In this document: positions 43,687 through 52,287 of the stretch, piece by piece
Layout of the letters: each line of letters begins with the position of its first letter
Position numbering within the stretch: position 1 is the first letter of the stretch
NCBI GenBank assembly: GCA_963804495.1
Contig: CAWDQN010000012.1
Location: 248,001-312,000, forward strand
Source: Rhodovastum sp963804495
GTDB taxonomy: Bacteria; Pseudomonadota; Alphaproteobacteria; Acetobacterales; Acetobacteraceae
Direction of reading: 5' to 3'
Length of the DNA: 64,000 nt
The notes under the pieces: model-generated
What the model was told of the DNA's origin: nothing
Seen by the model: the letters and a program-made list of their open reading frames with translations, nothing else
Database searches by the model: none
Translations under genes and position numbers: made by a program

Positions 43687-46317
43687 ATGAGCACTGCAGC
43701 CGTTACCTCTGGCGCCGAGGCGCCGCGTTATGATTTCGCTCGTGCCGAGCCAGCCTGGCAGGACCAGTGGGAGCGGCGGGGCTGCTTCCATGTCGAGGAT
43801 GTGCCGTCGGACGGACGGCCGAAATACTATGTGCTGGAGATGTTCCCGTATCCGAGCGGGAAGATCCACATGGGGCATGTGCGCAACTATACGTTGGGCG
43901 ACGTGGTGGCGCGCTACAAGCGGGCGCGCGGCTATGCCGTGTTGCATCCGATGGGGTGGGACGCGTTCGGCCTGCCCGCCGAGAACGCGGCGCGCGAGCG
44001 CAACACCCATCCGGCGCAATGGACCTGGGACAACATCGCCGCCATGCGGGCGGAGCTGAAGCGCATGGGGCTGTCGCTGGACTGGGCGCGCGAGTTCGCC
44101 ACCTGCGATCCGGCCTATTATGGCCACCAGCAGAAGCTGTTTCTGGACATGCTGGCGGCGGGGCTGGTGGAGCGGCGGGAGAGCTGGGTGAACTGGGACC
44201 CGGTGGACGGCACGGTGCTGGCCAACGAGCAGGTGATCGACGGGCGCGGCTGGCGCTCGGGCGCGCTGGTCGAAAAGAAGCAGTTGTCGCAGTGGTTCCT
44301 GAAGATCACGGATTTCGCCCCCGAGCTGCTGGCGGCGCTGGACGGGCTGGACCGCTGGCCCGAGCGGGTGCGGGTGATGCAGGCGAACTGGATCGGCCGC
44401 AGCGAGGGCGCGCGGCTGCGGTTTGAGCTTGCGGCGCCGGTGCAGGATATCGCGGCGATCGAGGTCTACACGACACGCCCGGACACGCTGTTCGGCATGT
44501 CGTTTCTCGCCGTGGCACCGGAGCATCCGCTGGCCGCCGCGGTCGCCGCGCGCGATGCGGAGGCCGCCGCTTTTGTCGCCGAGTGTCGCCGCATGGGCAC
44601 CAGCGAGGCGGTGATCGAGGCGACCGAGAAAAAGGGTTACGACACCGGGGTGCGGGTGCGCCACCCGTTTCTGGCGGACGCGACCTATCCGGTGTGGATC
44701 GCCAATTTCGTGCTGATGGAATACGGCACCGGGGCGATTTTCGGCTGCCCCGGGCACGACCAGCGCGACCTTGATTTCGCCCGCAAATACGGGTTGTCGG
44801 TGGTGCCGGTGGTGCTGCCGCCGGGCGAGGATGCGGAGGCTTTCGCCATTGCCGGCAAAGCCTATGACGGCGATGGCGTGATGATCCACTCCGGCTTCCT
44901 GGACGGGTTGGCCGCGCCCGCGGCGGCGAAGACGGCGGCGATTGCCGAGCTCGAGCGTCTGGGCGTGGGCGAGGGGGTGGTGAACTGGCGGCTGCGCGAT
45001 TGGGGGGTGAGCCGGCAGCGCTATTGGGGATGCCCGATTCCGGTGGTCCATTGCGACAGCTGTGGCGTGGTGGCGGTGCCGCAAGCCGAGCTGCCGGTGG
45101 TGCTGCCGGCGGACGTGTCGTTCGGCCGGCCGGGCAATCCGCTGGATCACCATCCGACCTGGAAGCATGTTTCCTGCCCTTCGTGCGGCCGGGCGGCCCG
45201 GCGGGAGACGGACACGTTCGACACCTTCGTCGACAGTTCCTGGTATTTTGCCCGGTATTGCAGCCCACACGCGGCCGAGCCGGTGACTCGGGCGGCGGTG
45301 GATCACTGGATGCCGGTGGACCAGTATATCGGCGGCATCGAGCACGCGATCCTTCACCTGTTGTACTCGCGGTTTTTTACCAGGGCGATGCGGGTGACCG
45401 GACATGTCTCGATCGCGGAGCCGTTCGCCGGGCTGTTCACCCAGGGGATGGTGACGCACGAAAGCTATAAGAGCGCGGACGGACGCTGGCTTTATCCCGA
45501 GGAGGTCGAGACGCGGGCGGACGGGACGGCGGTGCAGCGCGGGACCGGCGAGAGCGTGACGGTCGGGCGGGTCGAGGCGATGTCGAAGTCCCGGCGGAAC
45601 ACGGTGGACCCGGGGGCGATCATCGATCGCTACGGCGCGGATACGGCGCGCTGGTTCATCCTGTCGGACAATCCGCCGGACCGGGACATGGAGTGGACGG
45701 AAGCGGGGGTGCTCGGCGCCTACCGGTTCACCCAGCGGCTGTTCCGGCTGGCGGAGACGGTCGCGGCGTTGCCGGCGGCGGATGGAGTTCCCGATTTGTT
45801 CTGCGCGGCGTCCCGCACGCTGCGGCGGGCGACGCACCGGGCGGGCATTGCGGTGACCGAGGCGCTCGAGGGTTTCGCGTTCAACGTGGCGGTGGCGCGG
45901 ATCTATGAACTGGCCAACGCGATCGGCGATGCCGAGAAGGCGCCGGATAGCGACGGTCTGCGCTGGGCGCGGCGGGAGGCGGTGGAAATGGCGGCGCGGC
46001 TGGTGGCGCCGATGATGCCGCATCTGGCCGAGGAAATCCTGTCGCGGGTGCGGCCGGGCGGGGCACTGGTGGCCGATCTGGCGTGGCCGGAGGCGGATGC
46101 GTCGCTGGCGGCGGCGGAGACGGTGACGATCGCGGTGCAGGTGATGGGCAAGCTGCGCGGGACGGTGGAGGTGGCGCCGGGGGCTGCGGAAGCCGAGGTG
46201 CTCGCGGCGGCGGAAGCCGACCCCAATGTGGTCCGGGCGCTCGAGGGCAAGCAGGTGAAAAAGCGCATCTATGTGCCGAACCGTATCGTCAACTTCGTGG
46301 TTGCCGGAGCGGCGTGA
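43687..46317 (+). CDS. leuS: Leucyl-tRNA synthetase
   Basis: Charges tRNA(Leu). 876 residues: class I core with HMGH signature (KIHMGHVRNYTLGD, near residue 60), CP1 editing domain (about 220-420), second half of the core with WGCPIPVVHCDSCG zinc-like region, and the MSKS loop near 630. The first loop residue is Ala (EAMSKSRRNTV) where most have Lys. A C-terminal anticodon-binding bundle and RKIYVPNR-like tail (KKRIYVPNRIVNFVV) complete it. ATG 43687 preferred over the TTG just before it. The stop touches the lptE start (TGATG). Confidence 0.97.
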   Translation: MSTAAVTSGAEAPRYDFARAEPAWQDQWERRGCFHVEDVPSDGRPKYYVLEMFPYPSGKIHMGHVRNYTLGDVVARYKRARGYAVLHPMGWDAFGLPAENAARERNTHPAQWTWDNIAAMRAELKRMGLSLDWAREFATCDPAYYGHQQKLFLDMLAAGLVERRESWVNWDPVDGTVLANEQVIDGRGWRSGALVEKKQLSQWFLKITDFAPELLAALDGLDRWPERVRVMQANWIGRSEGARLRFELAAPVQDIAAIEVYTTRPDTLFGMSFLAVAPEHPLAAAVAARDAEAAAFVAECRRMGTSEAVIEATEKKGYDTGVRVRHPFLADATYPVWIANFVLMEYGTGAIFGCPGHDQRDLDFARKYGLSVVPVVLPPGEDAEAFAIAGKAYDGDGVMIHSGFLDGLAAPAAAKTAAIAELERLGVGEGVVNWRLRDWGVSRQRYWGCPIPVVHCDSCGVVAVPQAELPVVLPADVSFGRPGNPLDHHPTWKHVSCPSCGRAARRETDTFDTFVDSSWYFARYCSPHAAEPVTRAAVDHWMPVDQYIGGIEHAILHLLYSRFFTRAMRVTGHVSIAEPFAGLFTQGMVTHESYKSADGRWLYPEEVETRADGTAVQRGTGESVTVGRVEAMSKSRRNTVDPGAIIDRYGADTARWFILSDNPPDRDMEWTEAGVLGAYRFTQRLFRLAETVAALPAADGVPDLFCAASRTLRRATHRAGIAVTEALEGFAFNVAVARIYELANAIGDAEKAPDSDGLRWARREAVEMAARLVAPMMPHLAEEILSRVRPGGALVADLAWPEADASLAAAETVTIAVQVMGKLRGTVEVAPGAAEAEVLAAAEADPNVVRALEGKQVKKRIYVPNRIVNFVVAGAA

Positions 46318-46832
46318 TGGTGTCGCGGCGCACCCTGCTTGGATGGCCGGCGCTGCTGGCCTTGCCGGGGTGCGGGTTCCATCCTCTGTATGCCAGCGGC
46401 GCGGCCGGGAGCGGACCGGCGCGGCAGGGTCTGGGTTTGATCGCGGTGGCGATCATGCCCGAACGTCCCGGTCAATTGCTGCGCCAGGCGTTGCAGGCGC
46501 GGTTCGACCATGGGGATGCACCGGCGGCGAAGCGGTTCGACCTGTCGGTGGCCTTTGCGTTCAGCCCCGAAGGACTGGCGGTCCAGCACGACACCACGGT
46601 GACGCGGATGCGCTTCATCGGGCTGGCGACGTGGTCGCTGGTGACCCGCGATGCGGCGCGCGGCACCGTTACCAGCGGGCGGGCGCGGGCGGTCGATGGG
46701 TTGAACACGTTCGACCAGCAGTATTTTGCCCAGGACCTCGAGACCGAGACGATACTGCGCCGCGTGACCGAAGAGGTGGCGAATCAGATCACGGTGCAGC
46801 TGGCGACGTATTTCGACCAGCACCCGGTTTAA
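46317..46832 (+). CDS. lptE: LPS-assembly lipoprotein LptE
   Basis: 171 residues. A twin-Arg-like basic start and lipobox LALPGCGFHPLY (the CGFxPLY signature of LptE) is followed by a small alpha/beta domain. LptE plugs the LptD barrel that inserts lipopolysaccharide into the outer membrane. Overlaps the leuS stop by one base and precedes holA by 24 bp, the standard alphaproteobacterial order. Confidence 0.9.
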   Translation: MVSRRTLLGWPALLALPGCGFHPLYASGAAGSGPARQGLGLIAVAIMPERPGQLLRQALQARFDHGDAPAAKRFDLSVAFAFSPEGLAVQHDTTVTRMRFIGLATWSLVTRDAARGTVTSGRARAVDGLNTFDQQYFAQDLETETILRRVTEEVANQITVQLATYFDQHPV

Positions 46833-46856
46833 GGCAGGGCCGGCGGCGGGCGGCGG

Positions 46857-47870
46857 ATGAAGCTGGAGCCACGCCGCACCGAGGCGTTCCTGCGCGATCC
46901 CGGCCGCACGCGGGCGGTGCTGCTGTATGGCGATGATGTGGGGCTGATCCGCGACCGGGCCGGGCGACTGGTGCGGACGGTTGCCGGCTCGGCGGATGAT
47001 CCGTTCCGGGTGGTGGACCTCGAGCGCGACGGGGCGGGCGCGATTCCGGCAGAGATGGCGGCGCTGTCGCTGACCGGCGGGCGGCGGGTGGTACGGGTGC
47101 GCGATGTCGGCGATGCGGCGACCGCGGCTGTGCAGTCGGCGCTGGCCGGGCCGGGGCAGGCGCTGCTGGTGCTGGAGGCGCCAGGGCTGCCGACGAAGGC
47201 GAAGCTGCGCGCCCTGATCGACAAACTGGCCGACGCCGTTTCCATCGGCTGCTATCCGGCCGAGGGACGGGCGCTGGAGCAGACCATTCGCGGCGTGCTG
47301 GGCGCGATGCAGGTCGGGGTGGACGAGGATGCGCTGGTGTGGTTGACCGGGCAACTCGGCGCGGACCAGGCGGTGACGGTCAGCGAGGTTGAGAAACTGG
47401 CGCTGTTTGTCGGCCCCGGCGGCCGGGCGGACATGGCGGCGGCGCGGGAATGCGTGGGCGATCTGGCGGGGCTGTCACTGGAGGATGCGCTGTTCGCCGC
47501 GACCTCGGGCGAGGTGGCGGCGGCTGACCGGGCGCTGGAGCTTGCGCTGGCTGAGGGGGCGGCGGCGGTGCAGGTGGCGAGGGCGGGGCTTGGCCATGTG
47601 CAGCGTTTGCAGCGGGCGCGGGCGGCGATGGCGGACGGGATGTCGGCAGGCGATGCGACGCGGGCGGTGCGACCGCCGTTGTTCTTTCGCCGGCAGCCGG
47701 CGTTCACGCAGGCCCTGAATTTATGGGCGATGCCGGCGCTGGAGTGGGCCGCGCAGCGTTTCTGGGACGCGGAGCGTGGCTGCAAGCGGACGGGCGCGCC
47801 CGACCTGACGATCGCCAGGAATGCGCTGGCGGGCGTGGCCCAGCGAGCCGCCGCCGCAAGAAGGCGGTAA
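46857..47870 (+). CDS. holA: DNA polymerase III subunit delta
   Basis: Clamp-loader subunit that opens the sliding clamp. 337 residues: AAA+-like N-terminal domain (MKLEPRRTEAFLRDPGRTRAVLLYGDDVGLI), no functional Walker A as expected for delta, then the helical lid and collar domains (LGADQAVTVSEVEKLALFVGPGG; LEDALFAATSGEVAAADRAL). Last gene of the plus-strand group from DUF3576; converges on parB with a palindromic element between. Confidence 0.93.
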   Translation: MKLEPRRTEAFLRDPGRTRAVLLYGDDVGLIRDRAGRLVRTVAGSADDPFRVVDLERDGAGAIPAEMAALSLTGGRRVVRVRDVGDAATAAVQSALAGPGQALLVLEAPGLPTKAKLRALIDKLADAVSIGCYPAEGRALEQTIRGVLGAMQVGVDEDALVWLTGQLGADQAVTVSEVEKLALFVGPGGRADMAAARECVGDLAGLSLEDALFAATSGEVAAADRALELALAEGAAAVQVARAGLGHVQRLQRARAAMADGMSAGDATRAVRPPLFFRRQPAFTQALNLWAMPALEWAAQRFWDAERGCKRTGAPDLTIARNALAGVAQRAAAARRR

Positions 47871-47873
47871 AAA

Positions 47874-47945
47874 TGGGTTCCAAGGGGCTATGCCCCTTGG
47901 TGGGTCCAGGGCAAAGCCCTGGTGGGGTTCGGGGCAGCGCCCCGA
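47874..47945. repeat. Palindromic element between holA and parB
   Basis: GGGTTCCAAGGGGC-TAT-GCCCCTTGG, GGTCCAGGGC-AAA-GCCCTGG, then CGGGGC-AGC-GCCCCG. Same module type as elsewhere, between convergent genes, immediately after the holA stop and 8 bp before the parB stop. Confidence 0.78.
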
Positions 47946-47952
47946 CGCGTTG

Positions 47953-48816
47953 TCAGCCCCGATTGAGCAGACTGACGATCCCATCCAACTGATCAAGCGA
48001 GCGGTAATGGATGCGCACGCTGCCGGCCTTGCCGTCGAAGCTGATTTCGACCTTGAGCCCCAGCCGTCCTGACAGCTCGGTTTCCAGCGCGGCCGTTTCG
48101 GGATCTTTGCCTTTGATGGCGGGCCTGTTCCCGACCGGATCGGTGCGTTTGGCGGCCAGGGCTTCGGTCTGGCGGACGCTGAGGCCGCGGGCGATGACCG
48201 CCAGGGCGGCGGTTTTCGGGTCGGGATGGGCGAGCAGGGCGCGGGCGTGACCGGCGGTGAGGGCGCCTTTGCGGACTTCGATCTGCACGGTGGGGGGCAG
48301 GTTGAGCAGGCGGAGGGTGTTGGCGACGTGGCTGCGGGACTTGCCCACCGCTTCCCCGAGTTGATCCTGGGTCAGGCCGAACTCGTCGAGCAGGCGGCGG
48401 TAGCCCTGGGCTTCCTCGATGGCGTTCAGGTCCTGGCGCTGGAGGTTTTCAACCAGGGCGGCGGCCATGGCTTCGGCGTCTGTGAGGTCGCGCACCAAAG
48501 CGGGCACTTCGTGCAGCCCGGCGGCCTGGGCGGCGCGCCAGCGGCGTTCGCCGGCGATGATCTGGAAGCGCTCCGGTGCCTCGGGGTCAGGGCGGGCGAG
48601 GAGGGGCTGGAGGATGCCGCGGGCGCGAATGGACTCGATGAGTTCGGTGAGGGAGTCGGCGTCGATCGGTCCGCGCGGCTGGAAGGGGCCGGGGGAGAGG
48701 AACTCCACCGGGATATGGCGCGAGCCGGCGGAATCTCCTGCGCCGGCGGGCGGCGGTTCGCCGAGCAGGGCGGCCAGGCCGCGGCCGAGGCGGGGGCCGA
48801 TTTCCTTGCGGCTCAT
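47953..48816 (-). CDS. parB: Chromosome-partitioning protein ParB
   Basis: 287 residues. CTP-dependent clamp that loads at parS: N-terminal domain with HIPVEFLSPGPFQPR and GERRWRAAQAAGL (CTP-binding motif), HTH region LTQDQLGEAVGKSRSHVANTLRLLNLP, and C-terminal dimerisation domain. The start overlaps the parA stop by four bases. Two parS sites lie about 1.4 kb away in rsmG/mnmG. Confidence 0.97.
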   Translation of the reverse strand: MSRKEIGPRLGRGLAALLGEPPPAGAGDSAGSRHIPVEFLSPGPFQPRGPIDADSLTELIESIRARGILQPLLARPDPEAPERFQIIAGERRWRAAQAAGLHEVPALVRDLTDAEAMAAALVENLQRQDLNAIEEAQGYRRLLDEFGLTQDQLGEAVGKSRSHVANTLRLLNLPPTVQIEVRKGALTAGHARALLAHPDPKTAALAVIARGLSVRQTEALAAKRTDPVGNRPAIKGKDPETAALETELSGRLGLKVEISFDGKAGSVRIHYRSLDQLDGIVSLLNRG

Positions 48817-49607
48817 GCGGCGCGCCCCGGCCGCTGGTCGCGGCGGAGCAGTTCGGCGGCCAGTTGCACGTAGGCCTGCGCGCCGGGGGAGCGCACGTCG
48901 TAGACGGTGACCGGTTTGCCGTGGCTGGGCGCTTCGGAGATGCGGATGTTGCGAGGGATGACGGTTTCGTAGACCTGATCGCCGAAGAATCCGCGCGCAT
49001 CGGCGGCCACCAGATCGGACAGGTTATTGCGCCGATCGAACATGGTCAGGACGATGCCCTGCAGGCGCAGGCCGGGGTTCAGGCCGCGGCGGACGATGTC
49101 GATGGTGCGCATGATCTGGCTGATGCCTTCGAGCGCGAAGAACTCGCATTGCAGCGGGATAAGGACGGCGTCGGCCGCCACGAGGCCGTTCAGGGTGAGC
49201 AGGCCGAGGCTGGGCGGGCAGTCGATCAGGACGTAGTTGAACCTCGTGGTGGCGTCGCCGGTGCGCAGGGCGTCGCGGAGGCGGAATTCGCGGCGATCTT
49301 CGTTGACCAGTTCGATTTCGGCGCCGGCGAGGTCGGGTTCGGCGGGGATGATCGAGAGGTTCACAACGGAGGTGGCGCGGATTACGTCCCGGGCCGGGTT
49401 TTCTCCCATCAGCAGCGCGTAGGTGCCGTTGCCGCGCTCCTCGCGGCCGAGTCCGAGGCCGGTGGAAGCGTTGCCTTGCGGGTCGAGGTCGATCAGCAGG
49501 ACGGATTGGCCGCTGGCGGTAAGGGTCGTGGCGAGGTTGATTGCGGTCGTGGTTTTGCCAACGCCGCCTTTTTGGTTGGCGATGACCAGGATGCGTCGGT
49601 CGCGCAC
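48813..49607 (-). CDS. parA: Chromosome-partitioning ATPase ParA
   Basis: 264 residues. Deviant Walker A KGGVGKTTTAIN (Lys13 and Lys18), Walker A' DLDPQGNASTGLG, Walker B VLIDCPPSLGLLTLNGL. It drives segregation of ParB-parS complexes along the nucleoid. It lies in the order rsmG-parA-parB on the minus strand, 50 bp after rsmG. Confidence 0.97.
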   Translation of the reverse strand: MRDRRILVIANQKGGVGKTTTAINLATTLTASGQSVLLIDLDPQGNASTGLGLGREERGNGTYALLMGENPARDVIRATSVVNLSIIPAEPDLAGAEIELVNEDRREFRLRDALRTGDATTRFNYVLIDCPPSLGLLTLNGLVAADAVLIPLQCEFFALEGISQIMRTIDIVRRGLNPGLRLQGIVLTMFDRRNNLSDLVAADARGFFGDQVYETVIPRNIRISEAPSHGKPVTVYDVRSPGAQAYVQLAAELLRRDQRPGRAA

Positions 49608-49656
49608 GGCCGCGGGGGGGACGACGGCAACCGGGGCAGGGACGGGGCGCAGCGCC

Positions 49657-50280
49657 TCACGGGGGGGGATTGGCAGGGCCGATCTCGCTGATCCGGAGAA
49701 TGGTGGCGGATTTGTCGGTACGGCTGGGCGTCCGCTGGATGTGCATTTGCCATTCCCTGGCGGCGTCGGTCAATTCGTCTTCCGCACCGCGGCCCTTCGG
49801 AAACATGCAAACCCCGCCCGGGGCGAGCAGCGGCGCGGCCCAACGGAGCAAAATGGGGAGCGGGGCGAGGGCGCGCGCGGTGACCAAAGGGGCAGGGGGG
49901 ATCGAACAGGCTTCGATCCTGGTTGCGTGGATGGTCGCGGGTGCGCCGGTGAGGCGTGCGGCCTCGCGCAGGAAGGCGGCCTTGCGGTGATCGGATTCGA
50001 CGAGATCGAAGGGAATTCCGGTCGCGATCGCAAGGACCAGTCCGGGCAGGCCGGCACCGGCGCCGAGATCGATGGCGCGGTCGGTGTCTGGCGGGATCAG
50101 GGGCAGGAGTTGCAGGCTGTCGGCGATGTGGCGGGGCCAGACGTGTTCGGTGTCCCGTGCGGAGATCAAGTTGATTGTGCGTTGCCAGCGGAGCAACAGG
50201 CCCACGTAGGCGGTGAGGCGGTCCCGCGTTTCACGTGAAACACCGTCGAGAGCGTCTGGCGGGTGTTTCACGTGAAACAC
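49657..50280 (-). CDS. rsmG: 16S rRNA (guanine-527-N7)-methyltransferase RsmG
   Basis: 207 residues. SAM-binding motif IDLGAGAGLPGLVLAI, preceded by NLISARDTEHVWPRHIADSLQL. GTG start at 50280 lies inside parS site 2, and the N-terminus FHVKH...VSRET is literally the translation of the two parS sites. It overlaps the mnmG stop by 13 bp. Confidence 0.95.
   Translation of the reverse strand: MFHVKHPPDALDGVSRETRDRLTAYVGLLLRWQRTINLISARDTEHVWPRHIADSLQLLPLIPPDTDRAIDLGAGAGLPGLVLAIATGIPFDLVESDHRKAAFLREAARLTGAPATIHATRIEACSIPPAPLVTARALAPLPILLRWAAPLLAPGGVCMFPKGRGAEDELTDAAREWQMHIQRTPSRTDKSATILRISEIGPANPPP
50227..50242. promoter_or_regulatory. parS site 1
   Basis: CGTTTCACGTGAAACA, one base away from the consensus TGTTTCACGTGAAACA. 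It lies within rsmG codons, 37 bp from site 2. Confidence 0.88.
50264..50279. promoter_or_regulatory. parS site 2
   Basis: Exact consensus TGTTTCACGTGAAACA. It covers the first codons of rsmG and the last of mnmG. ParB would load here. Confidence 0.95.
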
Positions 50281-52136
50281 CCGCCTCTGGTCTGGCGAAA
50301 ATGCGCCATCAACGCCGCCAAAGCGGCGGGAGTCATGCCCTGCAGCCGCGCGGCGGCGCCGAGGCTGGCCGGCCGGGCAGACTGCAGCTTCTCCCGGATT
50401 TCGGCGGACAACCCCCCGACCTGGGCGTAATCCACATCGACGGCGAGCGGCAGGGATTCCTCGCGACGGAACGCCCTGATGTCCGCCTCTTGTCGCGGCA
50501 AATAACCCGCATAGAGAGCTTCGACCTCCAAATGGGCGCGGACACGCGGCGGCAGGCCGCGGAGCCAGGGAAAGACCGCGTCGATCAGTTCAGGCGCGAT
50601 CTTCGGGTTGCCGAGAAGGTCAAGCGCGCAGCGCGGCTGCCCATCGGCCCGAACCGGCACGCCCAAGCGTTGCAGCGGCGCGGTCCCCACGGTCTCGGAG
50701 CGGGCTCGAGCCAGGGCCGTGTCGACGGAATGCCGGTAAGCGGAGAAGGCCGCGGCCCGCCGGGCGCCCACACACCCCCACGCCAGACCACGCCCGGTGA
50801 GCCGCAGATCGGCGTTGTCCGCCCGCAGCGACAGCCGATACTCCGCCCGCGAGGTGAACATCCGATAAGGCTCGGTGACGCCCTGCGTCGTCAGATCGTC
50901 GATCAGCACGCCGATATAGGCATCGGCCCGGTCCAGCGTGACCGGCAGCGCGCCGGAGGCAAGCCGGGCCGCGTTGATCCCGGCCATGACCCCTTGCGCC
51001 GCCGCCTCCTCGTAGCCGGTTGTGCCGTTCACCTGGCCGGCGAGGAACAGCCCAGGCGCCTGCTTCAGTTCCAACGCGGCGGTGAGCGCGCGCGGGTCCA
51101 CGTAGTCATACTCGACGGCATAGCCGGGGCGCAGCATGCGCGCATGCTCCAGACCGGGAATCGTGGCCAGCAACGCTCGCTGGATGGCGGCGGGCAGGCT
51201 GGTGGAAATGCCGTTCGGATAGACCGTCGGGTCGTCCAGCCCTTCCGGCTCAAGAAAAATCTGATGCCGGTCGCGGGCGGCGAACCGCACCACCTTGTCC
51301 TCGATCGACGGGCAGTAGCGGGGGCCGCGCCCGGACAGATTTCCGCCGTAGACGGCCGAAGCGGTGAGGTTGGCACGAATGATGTCGTGCGTGGCCGGAG
51401 TGGTCGCGGTGACCCGGCAGGCGATCTGGGGATTGTCGATCCGGTTCGTGAGCACGCTGAAGGGTTCAGGCTCGGCATCGCCGTGGTCGGGCGGCAGGCC
51501 GTCCCAGTCGATGCTGCGGCGATCCAGCCGTGGCGGCGTGCCGGTCTTCAGCCGCCCGAGCGGCAGGCGCAGGCGCGCCAGGGCGGCGGCGAGGCCAAGG
51601 GACGGCGCCTCGCCGACGCGCCCGGCCGGCGTGGTGTCCAGCCCCATATGGATCACGCCGCGCAGAAAGGTGCCGGCGGTCAGCACGACGGCGCCACACG
51701 CGATGCTGATGCCGTCGGCGCAGATGACGGAGGCGAGCCGCCCGTCGCGGCCGAAGGCGAGGTCTTCGACCGAAGCTTCGCGCAGCATGAGGCCCGGCTG
51801 CTGGTCCAGCAGCGTGCGGATCGCGCGCCGGTAGAGGGCGCGGTCCGCCTGGGCTCGCGGGCCGCGCACCGCTGGCCCCTTGCTGCGGTTGAGGAGCTTG
51901 AAATGGATGCCGGCGAGGTCGGCGGCCCGGCCCATCAACCCGTCCAGGGCATCGATTTCCCGAACCAGATGGCCCTTGCCGATGCCTCCGATGGCGGGAT
52001 TGCATGACATCTCGCCGACGGTGGATAAACTGTGGGTCAGCAGCAGGGTGCGCGCGCCCATGCGGGCGGCGGCGGCGGCGGCTTCGCAGCCGGCATGGCC
52101 GGCGCCTATCACGACGACGTCGAAGTGTTTGTTCAC
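50268..52136 (-). CDS. mnmG: tRNA uridine-5-carboxymethylaminomethyl modification enzyme MnmG
   Basis: 622 residues. Partner of MnmE in modifying wobble uridine. FAD motif DVVVIGAGHAGCEAA at the N-terminus, the CNPAIGGIGKGHLVREIDALDG signature, GRGPRYCPSIEDKVVRF, and GYEEAAAQGVMAGINAAR. GTG at 52136 gives MNKHFDVVVIG; the frame extends 30 codons further only because the repeat element is open in that frame. The C-terminus overlaps rsmG and parS site 2. Confidence 0.97.
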   Translation of the reverse strand: MNKHFDVVVIGAGHAGCEAAAAAARMGARTLLLTHSLSTVGEMSCNPAIGGIGKGHLVREIDALDGLMGRAADLAGIHFKLLNRSKGPAVRGPRAQADRALYRRAIRTLLDQQPGLMLREASVEDLAFGRDGRLASVICADGISIACGAVVLTAGTFLRGVIHMGLDTTPAGRVGEAPSLGLAAALARLRLPLGRLKTGTPPRLDRRSIDWDGLPPDHGDAEPEPFSVLTNRIDNPQIACRVTATTPATHDIIRANLTASAVYGGNLSGRGPRYCPSIEDKVVRFAARDRHQIFLEPEGLDDPTVYPNGISTSLPAAIQRALLATIPGLEHARMLRPGYAVEYDYVDPRALTAALELKQAPGLFLAGQVNGTTGYEEAAAQGVMAGINAARLASGALPVTLDRADAYIGVLIDDLTTQGVTEPYRMFTSRAEYRLSLRADNADLRLTGRGLAWGCVGARRAAAFSAYRHSVDTALARARSETVGTAPLQRLGVPVRADGQPRCALDLLGNPKIAPELIDAVFPWLRGLPPRVRAHLEVEALYAGYLPRQEADIRAFRREESLPLAVDVDYAQVGGLSAEIREKLQSARPASLGAAARLQGMTPAALAALMAHFRQTRGGCFT

Positions 52137-52148
52137 GGCGCGGACCCC

Positions 52149-52287
52149 CAGCCGGGGCGCTGCCCCGGACCCTGCCAGGGGCTTTGCCCCTGGACCCCAC
52201 CAAGGGCGTTGCCCCTGGACCCCCAAGTTATGGGGTCAAGGGGCCTCTCGGCCCCTTGCGGGTCCAGGGCAGAGCCCTGGCCTTCCT
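52149..52287. repeat. Palindromic element between mnmE and mnmG
   Basis: Array of stems: CCGGGGC-GCT-GCCCCGG, CCAGGGGC-TTT-GCCCCTGG, CAAGGGC-GTT-GCCCTTG-like, CAAGGGGCC-TCTC-GGCCCCTTG, CCAGGGC-AGA-GCCCTGG, ending GGCCTTCCTTCA. The last base group is the corrected mnmE stop. The neighbours are co-directional. Confidence 0.8.

Noticed and set aside
50235..52007. 590-residue open frame on the plus strand
   Set aside because: Antisense to mnmG, which has full family motifs.
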